Of a stretch of 64,000 nt of DNA, positions 11,029-18,511 are shown one piece after another (within the stretch, counting starts at the first letter, position 1; every line of letters starts with the position of its first letter). The notes under the pieces were generated by a model. That model did not search any database and had not been told where the DNA came from. It saw only the letters and a list, made by a program, of their open reading frames with translations. The position numbers were made by a program, and so were the translations under genes. Origin of the DNA: Amycolatopsis bullii (GTDB taxonomy: Bacteria; Actinomycetota; Actinomycetes; Mycobacteriales; Pseudonocardiaceae); contig NZ_BNAW01000014.1 of assembly GCF_014654205.1 (NCBI RefSeq), positions 62,001 through 126,000 on the forward strand. Direction: 5' to 3'.

Positions 11029-11690
11029 TTCAGTTTGTGGCTGAGTTCTTCGGGGCGCCCGGGAACAACGCTGATGTACCCCTCGGCCCGCGTGATCCCG
11101 ACGCGGCCGGCCTCGAGGTCGAGGTAGTTGACGGTGACGCCGGCGGCGTGCAGCTGCCCGACGCCGTAGTGGGGTTGCTGGAAGAAGGCGTCGAGTTCCT
11201 GCGCTTCGCGGCTGCGCGCGGGGGCGTCGTCGAAGATGTCGCTTTCCTGCGGCTTCTGGAAGTCTTCCTGGGGAAGCGAGAACGGCTTGATGTCGGCGGC
11301 CGGGTAGCCGGGCAGGTGCGCGACGAGGGCGTCGGCGGGGTGGCCGTTCACTTCGGTGAGTTCGACCTGATCGTGTTTGCAGACAACGCAGACCCCGCTC
11401 CGCCCTCTGGCCGCGACCAGAACCCCGATCTGTTCGGTGGTGTCCCGCGCGTGGGCGACGAATTCCCGGGTCGGCTGGTCGATGAGGTGCAGCAGGTCTT
11501 CGAATTCGGGCGTGAAGCCGTTGCCTTGGACGAAGCCGTGCGGACTGAGTTCTTCGAAGGCGGCCCGGTTGACTTGGTTCGCCGCTTGGGGCGGGATGTA
11601 TCGGAGCCCCTTGGCGAAAACCGGGTGCGGGTCGCCGCAGCCGACTTGCCGCATGGCGGTGAGCAAGGTGTTCAGCGAGAAGGAGATCAT
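11010..11690 (-). CDS. ESX secretion-associated protein, EspG family
   Basis: 226 aa, cytosolic, no signal or membrane segment. The family chaperones PPE-type substrates for type VII (ESX) secretion. The assignment rests on overall resemblance to EspG: the N-terminal strand-rich half, the middle TTEQIGVLVAARGRSGV, and the C-terminal VGQLHAAGVTVNYLDLEAGRVGIT followed by an arginine/proline loop. It also rests on position, directly after a PPE-like gene whose stop it overlaps (ATGA). The EspG partner is usually encoded next to its substrate, so the 420-aa protein is the likely client. No ESX core genes (eccB-E, mycP) are nearby. Confidence 0.75.
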   Translation of the reverse strand: MISFSLNTLLTAMRQVGCGDPHPVFAKGLRYIPPQAANQVNRAAFEELSPHGFVQGNGFTPEFEDLLHLIDQPTREFVAHARDTTEQIGVLVAARGRSGVCVVCKHDQVELTEVNGHPADALVAHLPGYPAADIKPFSLPQEDFQKPQESDIFDDAPARSREAQELDAFFQQPHYGVGQLHAAGVTVNYLDLEAGRVGITRAEGYISVVPGRPEELSHKLKAATPS

Positions 11691-12949
11691 CGCTTCTTGT
11701 TCTCACCGATGACCGGGGGCATGGGTTTTTCGGTGAAGCCGCCGAAGGTTTCGTCGGGATCGGGGTTTTGCAGGTAGGGAGCTTTCTTCTTTTCCCGGTC
11801 TTCTTCTTTTCCGCCTCGGCCGCCCATGGGAGCGCCCATGGGGAGGCCGTTCGCGCCTCGGGGGCCGGTGGAGCCGCGGGAGGGGGTGGTGCCGGGGAGG
11901 CGTTCCTCGGGGAGTCGGGCGCCGGTGCTGCTGCCGGGGAAGCGCCCGCCTGGGGTGCCGGTTCCCCTGCTGGATCCCGGCGTTCCTGGCGCTGTTCCTG
12001 TTCCTGTTCCCGGTGGGAAACTGCCACCGGTGTAGGGACCGGTCCCGGGTCCGAAGCCGCCGGGCCAATTGGTTCCAGGGCCGGTGAGGTTGCTGACGGG
12101 CTGCCCGGTGGGCCCGAATTCGTACCCACCCTGAGCGGCGGGCACGACGGGGCGGGGGACGTAGCTGTTGGCGTGGGTGCTGGAGTCCGGGGTTCCGGGC
12201 TTCCAGGCCTGGTTTTGCTGATTTGTCTCGAATTGTTGGTACTGCTGGTTCTGTTGGTTCTGCTGGTTCGGTGTCTGTTCCCGATTCCCACCGGTGATCC
12301 GGTCCTGCGTGGGCCGGAAGGTCTGCCGATCTTGGGCGGGCACCTCAGTCTGCCGCGGATTCCGCGCCCATTCCCCGGTATCGGTGGGCCCGCCGGTCCG
12401 ATCGGAGGTCTTCATGGAGACGGAAGCCCCGAAGTCGGCAAGCTGCGCGTATTGGGCGGGCATCTGTCCACCGTTGGCGCTGCTGGCGGAGTGGTAGGCG
12501 CTGAAGGCGTCGATGTTGGCTTGGCTGTCCGCTTGCCACCCGGCAACTTTGGCGTTGTAGGAATCCCACTTACCGTCCCGGATGGCGCGGAGGACATCAT
12601 CGGTGCCCAAAGCAGGCGGTTGAGCGGGGACGGGCTTGACGGAGTACTTGGCGGTCCCAAAGGCTTCCATCTGAGCCGCAACAGCGGTCTGGGCATTCTT
12701 CAGGTGAACAGCATCATCGGCGGCGGCCTGAACAAGAGGAAGAGTGGCATCGGCAGCGGCTTCTCCGGCGTTGCCTCGCCAGCCGGACATGGTCTTGGCG
12801 CGGAGCGCACTGATCCGCTGAGCCCGCTCAACCATCCGAGTGGTCAGCTGACTGGCACCGTCCTCGGCGTCGGCCAGCGAGCCGATGCCGTCGCCACCAG
12901 TGATCTGCTCGTAGATCTGCGCCGCTGTCAGTGGAGTCTCGTCAGCCAT
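11687..12949 (-). CDS. PPE-like/WXG-type ESX substrate with Pro-Gly-rich tail
   Basis: 420 aa. The first about 160 residues are helical with a W-x-G turn (SGWRGNAGEAA, near residue 62) between two long helices, the fold of ESX substrates. A Gln/Asn/Pro/Gly-rich, low-complexity linker runs from about 190 to 375, including Asn/Gln runs. The last about 45 residues are charged and look conserved (GGRGGKEEDREKKKAPYL then PDPDETFGGF and PPVIGE). The ATG at 12949 was chosen because it overlaps the stop of the upstream lipoprotein gene (TGATG). Probably exported by a distant ESX system with the EspG-like neighbour as chaperone; this is inference from family and order. Confidence 0.7.
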   Translation of the reverse strand: MADETPLTAAQIYEQITGGDGIGSLADAEDGASQLTTRMVERAQRISALRAKTMSGWRGNAGEAAADATLPLVQAAADDAVHLKNAQTAVAAQMEAFGTAKYSVKPVPAQPPALGTDDVLRAIRDGKWDSYNAKVAGWQADSQANIDAFSAYHSASSANGGQMPAQYAQLADFGASVSMKTSDRTGGPTDTGEWARNPRQTEVPAQDRQTFRPTQDRITGGNREQTPNQQNQQNQQYQQFETNQQNQAWKPGTPDSSTHANSYVPRPVVPAAQGGYEFGPTGQPVSNLTGPGTNWPGGFGPGTGPYTGGSFPPGTGTGTAPGTPGSSRGTGTPGGRFPGSSTGARLPEERLPGTTPSRGSTGPRGANGLPMGAPMGGRGGKEEDREKKKAPYLQNPDPDETFGGFTEKPMPPVIGENKKR

Positions 12950-13569
12950 CAGCTTCCCTCCCGCAAAGTAGCCAATACCTTCGATCCCACGGTGCGAGCG
13001 GCGGCGCAAGGATCCACCTTGCCGATATTTCCGCGTGACTGGGTGACCGTTATATCGACGGTACTGTGGTCCGACGTGCCGATAGCAATGGAGCAGATAC
13101 CGTCGGTTCGCTGGTCTGATGTTCCGTAAGCAACGACGGGGTAGTCGCCGATGGACTCCAAAGGTTGAAACAATTTGTAAGTACTGTCCTTGGCTTGGTA
13201 AACGCTGGTCAAGCCGAGTTGGTCCACCGTCGAAAAGATCAGGTTGACGGTAGCGCCGGTCAAGTCCACTGGAGCCCAAGTGCATGTCGGGCCGGCGGGG
13301 GCCTGCGCATCGGGCTTGGCTGTCGAGGCTCCCCCGAAAACCTCCGCTGCCTGATCTTCGGTCAACGTCGAGCAAGGTGCTGACCTGAAGCGCTCGGTGT
13401 CGATCGGTGTCTCCACCTTCGGGACACCAGGCCCGGGCACCTGTTGCGCCGTGTTCGGCCTTCCCGGTGAACTGGACGTGTTGACGGGAGAAGCCGTGCC
13501 TGTGGTTTGGGGCGAGCAGGCGGTGATCGACATCAGGGCGATGCCGCACAGCACGAGTAGCCGGCGCAC
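12949..13569 (-). CDS. DUF3558 lipoprotein
   Basis: 206 aa from GTG at 13569, which overlaps the upstream stop (TAGTG). The N-terminus is a lipoprotein signal: VRRLLVLCGIALMSITAC with the lipobox Cys at about residue 18, then a Ser/Thr/Pro linker. The mature domain (about 60-206) carries conserved Cys residues (APCSTL, PTCTWAP, GICSIAI, DPCAAA), as in DUF3558 proteins common in Pseudonocardiaceae beside ESX-like cassettes. Its function is unknown. An upstream in-frame ATG at 13674 would place 35 Arg/His-rich residues before the signal and is rejected. Confidence 0.8.
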   Translation of the reverse strand: MRRLLVLCGIALMSITACSPQTTGTASPVNTSSSPGRPNTAQQVPGPGVPKVETPIDTERFRSAPCSTLTEDQAAEVFGGASTAKPDAQAPAGPTCTWAPVDLTGATVNLIFSTVDQLGLTSVYQAKDSTYKLFQPLESIGDYPVVAYGTSDQRTDGICSIAIGTSDHSTVDITVTQSRGNIGKVDPCAAARTVGSKVLATLREGS

Positions 13570-13988
13570 TAGAGGATGCCCTTCGTGGTTTCGCCAATCT
13601 CGATGGCGTGAGCTTCTTCGGCTGTTGCGTACTTCCCCAGGGCCGTGACGTACTTCGCGGCCATGGCATCGCAATATCGGGCTCGTTGCTGCAGTGCTTC
13701 GGACAATGAACTACCGGATGCTCGGATCAGCTCGGCGTTGTTGCCGCTGGCGTATTCGAGCCCCGGACCGTTCGCACGTTTCAGTGCCTCAGCCTGAGCG
13801 AAGTCTGCTCGGAACTCATCTGCCAGTTCGCGCCACTCCCTGACCAGTTCGTGCAGGGTCTGCTCGTCGTACTCAAACCCAGCAGACCCACCACCATCCC
13901 CACCCCCATAAGACCCAGCCCGCGGCACCCCATGAGGCCCCGGAAGCTCCCAATCCGCCCCCGGGTCATAAACCGGCCCCTCAGCCAC
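13569..13988 (-). CDS. Small WXG/PE-like helical protein, first gene of the ESX-type cassette
   Basis: 139 aa from a GTG. After a Gly/Pro/Tyr-rich N-terminal 35 residues the protein is almost entirely helical, with the pattern LHELVREWRELADEFRADF and a second helix around LQQRARYCDAMAAKYVTALG, like a small ESX-secreted heterodimer subunit. No clear WxG is present, and the turn residues are GPGLEYASGNN. It begins a four-gene operon in which every junction overlaps by 1-4 bases, so it probably acts with the PPE-like protein. The family name is uncertain. Confidence 0.65.
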   Translation of the reverse strand: MAEGPVYDPGADWELPGPHGVPRAGSYGGGDGGGSAGFEYDEQTLHELVREWRELADEFRADFAQAEALKRANGPGLEYASGNNAELIRASGSSLSEALQQRARYCDAMAAKYVTALGKYATAEEAHAIEIGETTKGIL

Positions 13989-14098
13989 AACACACCGTCG
14001 TCATCAGCTCTCCCCTAGCTCGCAGTGTGCTCCACCCCGAGCACCCTGCGTATCCGGCGCATCGCACCCTACCAGGGTTCCCCAAGCCGAAAACCAAG

Positions 14099-14154
14099 GT
14101 CACGAGGGCCGCGGCCGTCCTCTCGGCGCTCTCCCAAGCCGCGGCCCTCGTGAC
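14099..14154 (-). terminator. Long-stem hairpin after the secreted protein gene
   Basis: Perfect 16-bp arms (GTCACGAGGGCCGCGG and its complement) separated by 24 bases. The structure begins three bases downstream of the stop of the minus-strand gene at 14157, as expected for a terminator of that gene. It also lies upstream of the ESX-type cassette (13988), whose promoter should be in 13989-14098; no clear -10/-35 was recognised there. Confidence 0.7.
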
Positions 14155-14156
14155 GT

Positions 14157-14777
14157 CTAAGGGGTGGGGGAACAGCTCGTCTTCCCCAGCGTCACCGTTC
14201 CGGTGATGCCCGATGCCGGCAGGAAATCGATGCGCAGCATCGTCAATCCCACACTTCCGTCGCCCGGGAGGTCCTGGGTGTTGAACACCGCGTTCGCCAG
14301 GGCCGTTCCGTCCGCTTTCCGGATCGGCGACACGTAACCCACCGGGACCGGGCTCGGCGGGTTCGTGATCCCCGACATCCCGCCGAACGTCCAGTTCGCG
14401 CTCGTCTGCGTCTGCGTTCCGTCGCACGTCACCGTGAAGGTCGCCAGTTTCACGCGGGGGCCACCCGCCGAAACCAGCGCCGACAGCTCGAAGTTCTTGC
14501 CCGTCGCCGTTGACTTCGTGGTCGAACCGGTTGTCGTGCAGGATGACGTGCCGCCGCCGAAGGTGATGCCGGTTTTCGAAACCGGTTCGGCCGTTGTGCT
14601 CGAGGGGCCGTCCAGTGCGCAGTGACCCTGCGTCGGGATCGTGATCGTCGTGCCCGCCTTGGTGAACGAGGCCGAGCCGATGTCCGCCACGCCGGCGGGC
14701 GAAGCCGCCGATGCCGGCGATGCGCCCGAAGCGGCCAGGCCCGTCACCACCAAAGCCGTGACGATCGTGCTGCGCAT
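14157..14777 (-). CDS. Secreted protein of unknown function
   Basis: 206 aa. The ATG at 14777 has a perfect GGAGGA seven bases upstream and starts a classical signal peptide (MRSTIVTALVVTGLAASGASPASA, cleavage near residue 25), so the longer open frame is not used. The mature part is Thr/Ser/Gly-rich, beta-sheet-like, with Cys residues at GHCALDG, TSSCTTT, TVTCDG and the final TSCSPTP that could form two disulphides. It resembles the many small secreted 'choice-of-anchor'-like beta-sandwich proteins of actinomycetes, but I do not recognise a specific family. Monocistronic, with its own terminator. Confidence 0.75.
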   Translation of the reverse strand: MRSTIVTALVVTGLAASGASPASAASPAGVADIGSASFTKAGTTITIPTQGHCALDGPSSTTAEPVSKTGITFGGGTSSCTTTGSTTKSTATGKNFELSALVSAGGPRVKLATFTVTCDGTQTQTSANWTFGGMSGITNPPSPVPVGYVSPIRKADGTALANAVFNTQDLPGDGSVGLTMLRIDFLPASGITGTVTLGKTSCSPTP

Positions 14778-15019
14778 CCGGTGTCCTCCTTGCCGCCTGG
14801 TGAGCGGCCCGGCTCGGCCGCTCTTCCACGACTGAATATCCGCCCGCCGGAGACGTCCGTTGCGCCCGGAATCTCCGATCACCCTTTCGAGGAGCGGGAA
14901 CCACCCGGGGCGGTGTCATGTTCGTCACCGTTTCCGCAGGACAGCGGGTAAACGACCGCGCGCGGTAGCCACTACGCTCAAGGGGCAACCGACCGGTGCA
15001 CGAGTAGAGCGGAGCCGAC

Positions 15020-16078
15020 GTGTCTGTGCCTTCCCCAGCCCCCGGGGCGGGATCCCTCCCCGCTGCGCCGGGCGGCGCCCTCGACGACCTGCGGGCGTCG
15101 GTTGGGCTGCAGATCGCCGACGAAACCCTGCTGCGGTCGATCGCCGGCGGGCTGACCGAGGTCGAGAAGCTGCTGCGCGAGGTCGTCCGCAGTGACGTCC
15201 AGGCCGTCAACGACGCCGCGTTGCACCTGGTCGAGGCCGGGGGCAAACGCTTCCGCCCGCTGTTCACCCTGCTCTCCGCGCAGTTCGGGCCGAAGCAGGA
15301 CGACCACGTCATCATCGCCGCCGCCGCGGTCGAGCTGGTTCACCTGGCCACGCTCTACCACGACGACGTCATGGACGAGGCCGACATGCGGCGCGGCGCC
15401 GAGAGCGTCAACGCCCGCTGGGACAACACCATCGCCATCCTCACCGGCGACTTCCTCTTCGCCCACGCCTCGCGCCTGGTCGCCGACCTCGGCACGGACG
15501 CCGCGCGGATCATCGCCGAGACCTTCGGCGAGCTGGTCACCGGCCAGATGCGGGAGACCGTCGGCCCCGGCCCGGGTGACGACGCCGTCGCGCACTACCT
15601 CACCGTGATCGCGCAGAAGACCGGCTCGCTGATCGCCACCTCCGGCCGGTTCGGCGGCATGATGTCCGGCGCCGCCGAGGAGCACGTCGAGGCGCTGCGC
15701 CGGTTCGGCGACATCATCGGCACCGCCTTCCAGATCTCCGACGACATCATCGACATCGCGTCGCCGTCCGACGAGCTCGGCAAGGCGCAGGGCACCGACC
15801 TGCGCGAAGGCGTCCGGACGCTGCCCATGCTGTACGCGCTGGCCGACCCGGAGACCGACCCGCGGCTCATCGAGCTGCTGTCCGGCCCGATCGCCGACGA
15901 CGCCCTCGTCCAGGAGGCGCTCGAGCTGCTGCGGGTCAGTAGCGGACTCGATCGCGCACGCGTCACCCTTTCCGACTACGCTCAGCGCGCGCGAGCCGAG
16001 CTTTCCGCGCTCCCCGCGTCACCCGCCCGGGACGCGTGCGAGTCGGTCGCGGACTACCTGGTCGCGCGCACGCGCTGA
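15020..16078 (+). CDS. Polyprenyl diphosphate synthase (probable heptaprenyl/nonaprenyl, menaquinone side chain)
   Basis: 352 aa from GTG. Trans-prenyltransferases add isopentenyl diphosphate units to an allylic diphosphate using Mg2+ bound by two Asp-rich motifs. Both are present: the first as DDVMDEADMRRG at residues 115-126, the second as DDIIDIASPSDELGK near 240. GGKRFRP at about 74-80 binds IPP. The residues before the first motif are LATLY, which fits a long-chain product, so the side chain of menaquinone is the likely use; menaquinone is the electron acceptor for the Nuo complex encoded 5 kb upstream. Chain length cannot be fixed from sequence. Confidence 0.88.
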   Translation: MSVPSPAPGAGSLPAAPGGALDDLRASVGLQIADETLLRSIAGGLTEVEKLLREVVRSDVQAVNDAALHLVEAGGKRFRPLFTLLSAQFGPKQDDHVIIAAAAVELVHLATLYHDDVMDEADMRRGAESVNARWDNTIAILTGDFLFAHASRLVADLGTDAARIIAETFGELVTGQMRETVGPGPGDDAVAHYLTVIAQKTGSLIATSGRFGGMMSGAAEEHVEALRRFGDIIGTAFQISDDIIDIASPSDELGKAQGTDLREGVRTLPMLYALADPETDPRLIELLSGPIADDALVQEALELLRVSSGLDRARVTLSDYAQRARAELSALPASPARDACESVADYLVARTR

Positions 16079-16102
16079 AGCACTTAACAGGGGCAGGGAT
16101 AG

Positions 16103-17329
16103 ATGTCCATATTCGGACAGGTCTGGCTGTGGAGCCTCGCCGCGTTCTTCGTCGGCGCCATCCTCACCTGGCTGGTGCTGGTGCTGCCGCTCCGCAGGAG
16201 CGTCCGCCGGCTGGAGAGCTCGCTGGCGCAGGCCCACGCCGACGCCGCGCGCACCCCGGCGAACGCGGCCTCGGTGAACGCCACCGCCGAAGTGTTCCGG
16301 CGGCCCGAGCTGGAGCCGACCCGCCAGGAGACCTCCTACCCCGGCACGCTGGTCGCCGCGCCGCCGATCCACCGCGACGACGTGCACGACGACATCGACG
16401 AGGACTTCGCCGAGCTGGACGCCCAGGTCCCCTCACGGATGGCGCCGGAGACGGAACCCGTCCGCGCGCAGGAACCGGAGCCCGAGGAAGACGACCCGTA
16501 CCGCAACGCGGCCGCCCAGTTCCTGACGCCGGAGGAGGAGCCGGAGCGCGCCGCCTCGACGCAGTACCTGACCCCGGTCGGGGACTCGTTCGAAGACGAC
16601 GCGGAGCTGGAGTCGCCTGCCCTGTCGAGGCTCGAGCAGAAGCTCGACCCGGACCCGGCGGGCTCGCTGTTCCAGCGGCCGTCCGGCGAGGCGGCGGCCG
16701 TGCCGGACTGGTTCGACGACGAGCAGCCGTCCGAGCGCTCGGCGTTCGAAGAGCCGGTGGAGCGCACCCGCTTCATCACCGAGCACCCCGGTGCGGTGCA
16801 CCAGGACGACGACGAGCAGCCGGACGAGGACGAGCCGCCGCAGTACGCGTTCGGTGGCGACATCGCCGAAAGTGAGCTGGACGTGCCGCCGGAGACGCCC
16901 GCCGAAGCGACGCAGGTGCTGCCGAAGCGGCAGCCCCGGGGGTCCATGCGTGGCGGGTTCGACGCGCCGCAGCCGATCCAGCCGTCGATGCGCACGGTGG
17001 AACGCCGCGAACCCGACCTGTCCGGCGCGCACAGCGGTTCGCTGTTCGAGCCGTCGGTGCAGCCGAACCAGGCGGGTGTCGTGGCGCCGGAGCCGCCCCC
17101 GGCCCGCCAGGCGGCGGGCGACTCGGTCCCGCCGGGCCCGTTCGGCCCCGGTTCGGCGATGCCGCGCCCGGGTGGCGGGGCACCGAGCGACAGCTTCGCC
17201 GTGAAGGCCAGCGTCACCGCTTTGCGGTACTGCACCGAGGAATCGGCGCAGTTCCCGAAGATGGTCGCCGAGGTCTGGTTCCGGACGGCCGAGGACGCCG
17301 AGCGCGTCGGGTTCCGCCCGCTCAGCTGA
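16103..17329 (+). CDS. Membrane-anchored protein with C-terminal 'sunset'-type domain
   Basis: 408 aa. One N-terminal transmembrane helix (residues about 5-30, SLAAFFVGAILTWLVLVLPL) is followed by RRSVRRLE, then about 300 residues of acidic, Pro/Glu-rich disordered linker. The last about 45 residues form a small folded domain (SFAVKASVTALRYCTEESAQ, then AEVWFRTAEDAERVGFRPL). This tail resembles the short sunset domain of actinobacterial envelope proteins. Function unknown. It starts 24 bases after the prenyl synthase stop, so the two may share a transcript. A strong terminator follows. Confidence 0.75.
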   Translation: MSIFGQVWLWSLAAFFVGAILTWLVLVLPLRRSVRRLESSLAQAHADAARTPANAASVNATAEVFRRPELEPTRQETSYPGTLVAAPPIHRDDVHDDIDEDFAELDAQVPSRMAPETEPVRAQEPEPEEDDPYRNAAAQFLTPEEEPERAASTQYLTPVGDSFEDDAELESPALSRLEQKLDPDPAGSLFQRPSGEAAAVPDWFDDEQPSERSAFEEPVERTRFITEHPGAVHQDDDEQPDEDEPPQYAFGGDIAESELDVPPETPAEATQVLPKRQPRGSMRGGFDAPQPIQPSMRTVERREPDLSGAHSGSLFEPSVQPNQAGVVAPEPPPARQAAGDSVPPGPFGPGSAMPRPGGGAPSDSFAVKASVTALRYCTEESAQFPKMVAEVWFRTAEDAERVGFRPLS

Positions 17330-17400
17330 CGAACGGTGCGCCAGGTCGCTTGACCTGAAACTTAAGACTCCAGTCCGAAGGAAGACAACCCCGGAAACGC

Positions 17401-17435
17401 CGAAGGCCGCCATGCCCCGGGCATGGCGGCCTTCG
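17401..17435. terminator. Bidirectional terminator between the sunset-domain gene and korB
   Basis: Perfect 17-bp inverted repeat (CGAAGGCCGCCATGCCC / GGGCATGGCGGCCTTCG) with a single central base. It lies between two convergent genes, 72 bases from one stop and 12 from the other, so it can terminate both. Confidence 0.88.
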
Positions 17436-17446
17436 AAAAGCAGCGG

Positions 17447-18511
17447 TTACGCGACCGTCCAGGTGTCCTTACCCCGCAGCAGACCCTGCAGGTCCGGCGT
17501 GCGGGCCGCGCGGGCCTCCTCGACCTGGGCGCGGGCGCCGTCGTCGTAGGTCGGGCGCTCGACCTGGCGGAGGATGCCCGTCGGGACGTGGTTGAGGTTC
17601 TGGTCGCCCAGGCGCGACAGCGCGAACGCGTACGACGTGTCCGTGATCGACGGGTCGTGCACCACGATGTTCTCTTCGCCGATGTCCGCCACCTTGGCGA
17701 CGTCCAGGCCGCCCCAGTCGCCGCGCTTGACGCCGAACTCCTGGTTCGGGCCGAAGCGGATCGGCTCGCCCGCGCGCAGCGGGATCAGGCGCGTCGCAGC
17801 CTCGTCGGCGTCCTTGAGGACGTCGAACGCGCCGTCGTTGAAGATCGGGCAGTTCTGGTAGATCTCGACCAGCGCCGAGCCGCGGTGCTGCGCCGCCGCC
17901 TGCAGGACCTCGGTCAGGCCCTTGCGGTCGGAGTCCAGCGCCCGGCCCACGAACGACGCCTCCGCGCCGATCGCCAGCGACAGCGGGTTGAACGGCGTGT
18001 CCACCGAACCCATCGGCGTGGACTTGGTGACCATGCCCTGCCCGGACGTCGGGGAGTACTGGCCCTTGGTCAGCCCGTAGATCCGGTTGTTGAACAGCAG
18101 GATCTTGATGTTCACGTTGCGGCGCAGCGCGTGGATCAGGTGGTTGCCGCCGATGGACAGCGCGTCGCCGTCACCGGTCACGACCCACACCGACAGGTCC
18201 GGGCGCGTCGTCGCGAGCCCGGTCGCGATCGACGGCGCACGGCCGTGGATCGAGTGCATGCCGTAGGTGTTCAGGTAATACGGGAACCGCGACGAGCAGC
18301 CGATGCCCGAGATGAACACGATGTTCTCGCGCTTGAGGCCGAGCGTCGGCAGGAACGACTGGACCGCGTTCAGCACGACGTAGTCGCCGCAGCCCGGGCA
18401 CCAGCGGACCTCCTGGTCCGACTTGTAGTCCTTGGCCTTCTGCGGCTCGTCGGTGGCCGGCACAAGGTCCAGGCCGCCGAGGTGGGGTATCCCCAGGTCG
18501 ATTGCGGTCAT
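17447..18511 (-). CDS. korB: 2-oxoacid:ferredoxin oxidoreductase subunit beta
   Basis: 354 aa. With KorA it oxidatively decarboxylates 2-oxoglutarate (or another 2-oxoacid) to the acyl-CoA, reducing ferredoxin, and can bypass the classical dehydrogenase. The thiamine-diphosphate motif is visible: GDGDALSIGGNH at 113-124 followed by NNRIYGLTKGQ. The [4Fe-4S] ligands are likely Cys38, Cys41 (WCPGCGD) and Cys72 (GIGCSS), with a further Cys late in the protein. The start ATG overlaps the korA stop (ATGA). Actinobacterial KorAB is typically 2-oxoglutarate-specific; the substrate is inferred. Confidence 0.93.
   Translation of the reverse strand: MTAIDLGIPHLGGLDLVPATDEPQKAKDYKSDQEVRWCPGCGDYVVLNAVQSFLPTLGLKRENIVFISGIGCSSRFPYYLNTYGMHSIHGRAPSIATGLATTRPDLSVWVVTGDGDALSIGGNHLIHALRRNVNIKILLFNNRIYGLTKGQYSPTSGQGMVTKSTPMGSVDTPFNPLSLAIGAEASFVGRALDSDRKGLTEVLQAAAQHRGSALVEIYQNCPIFNDGAFDVLKDADEAATRLIPLRAGEPIRFGPNQEFGVKRGDWGGLDVAKVADIGEENIVVHDPSITDTSYAFALSRLGDQNLNHVPTGILRQVERPTYDDGARAQVEEARAARTPDLQGLLRGKDTWTVA

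Noticed and set aside
12949..13674. Longer start for the DUF3558 lipoprotein at ATG 13674
   Set aside because: It would put 35 charged residues in front of the lipoprotein signal and overlap the upstream gene by 105 bases; GTG 13569 fits both signal and operon overlap.
14778..15019. Riboswitch or small RNA before the prenyl synthase gene
   Set aside because: The 242 bases contain no recognisable aptamer core or strong hairpin; likely only the two divergent promoters.
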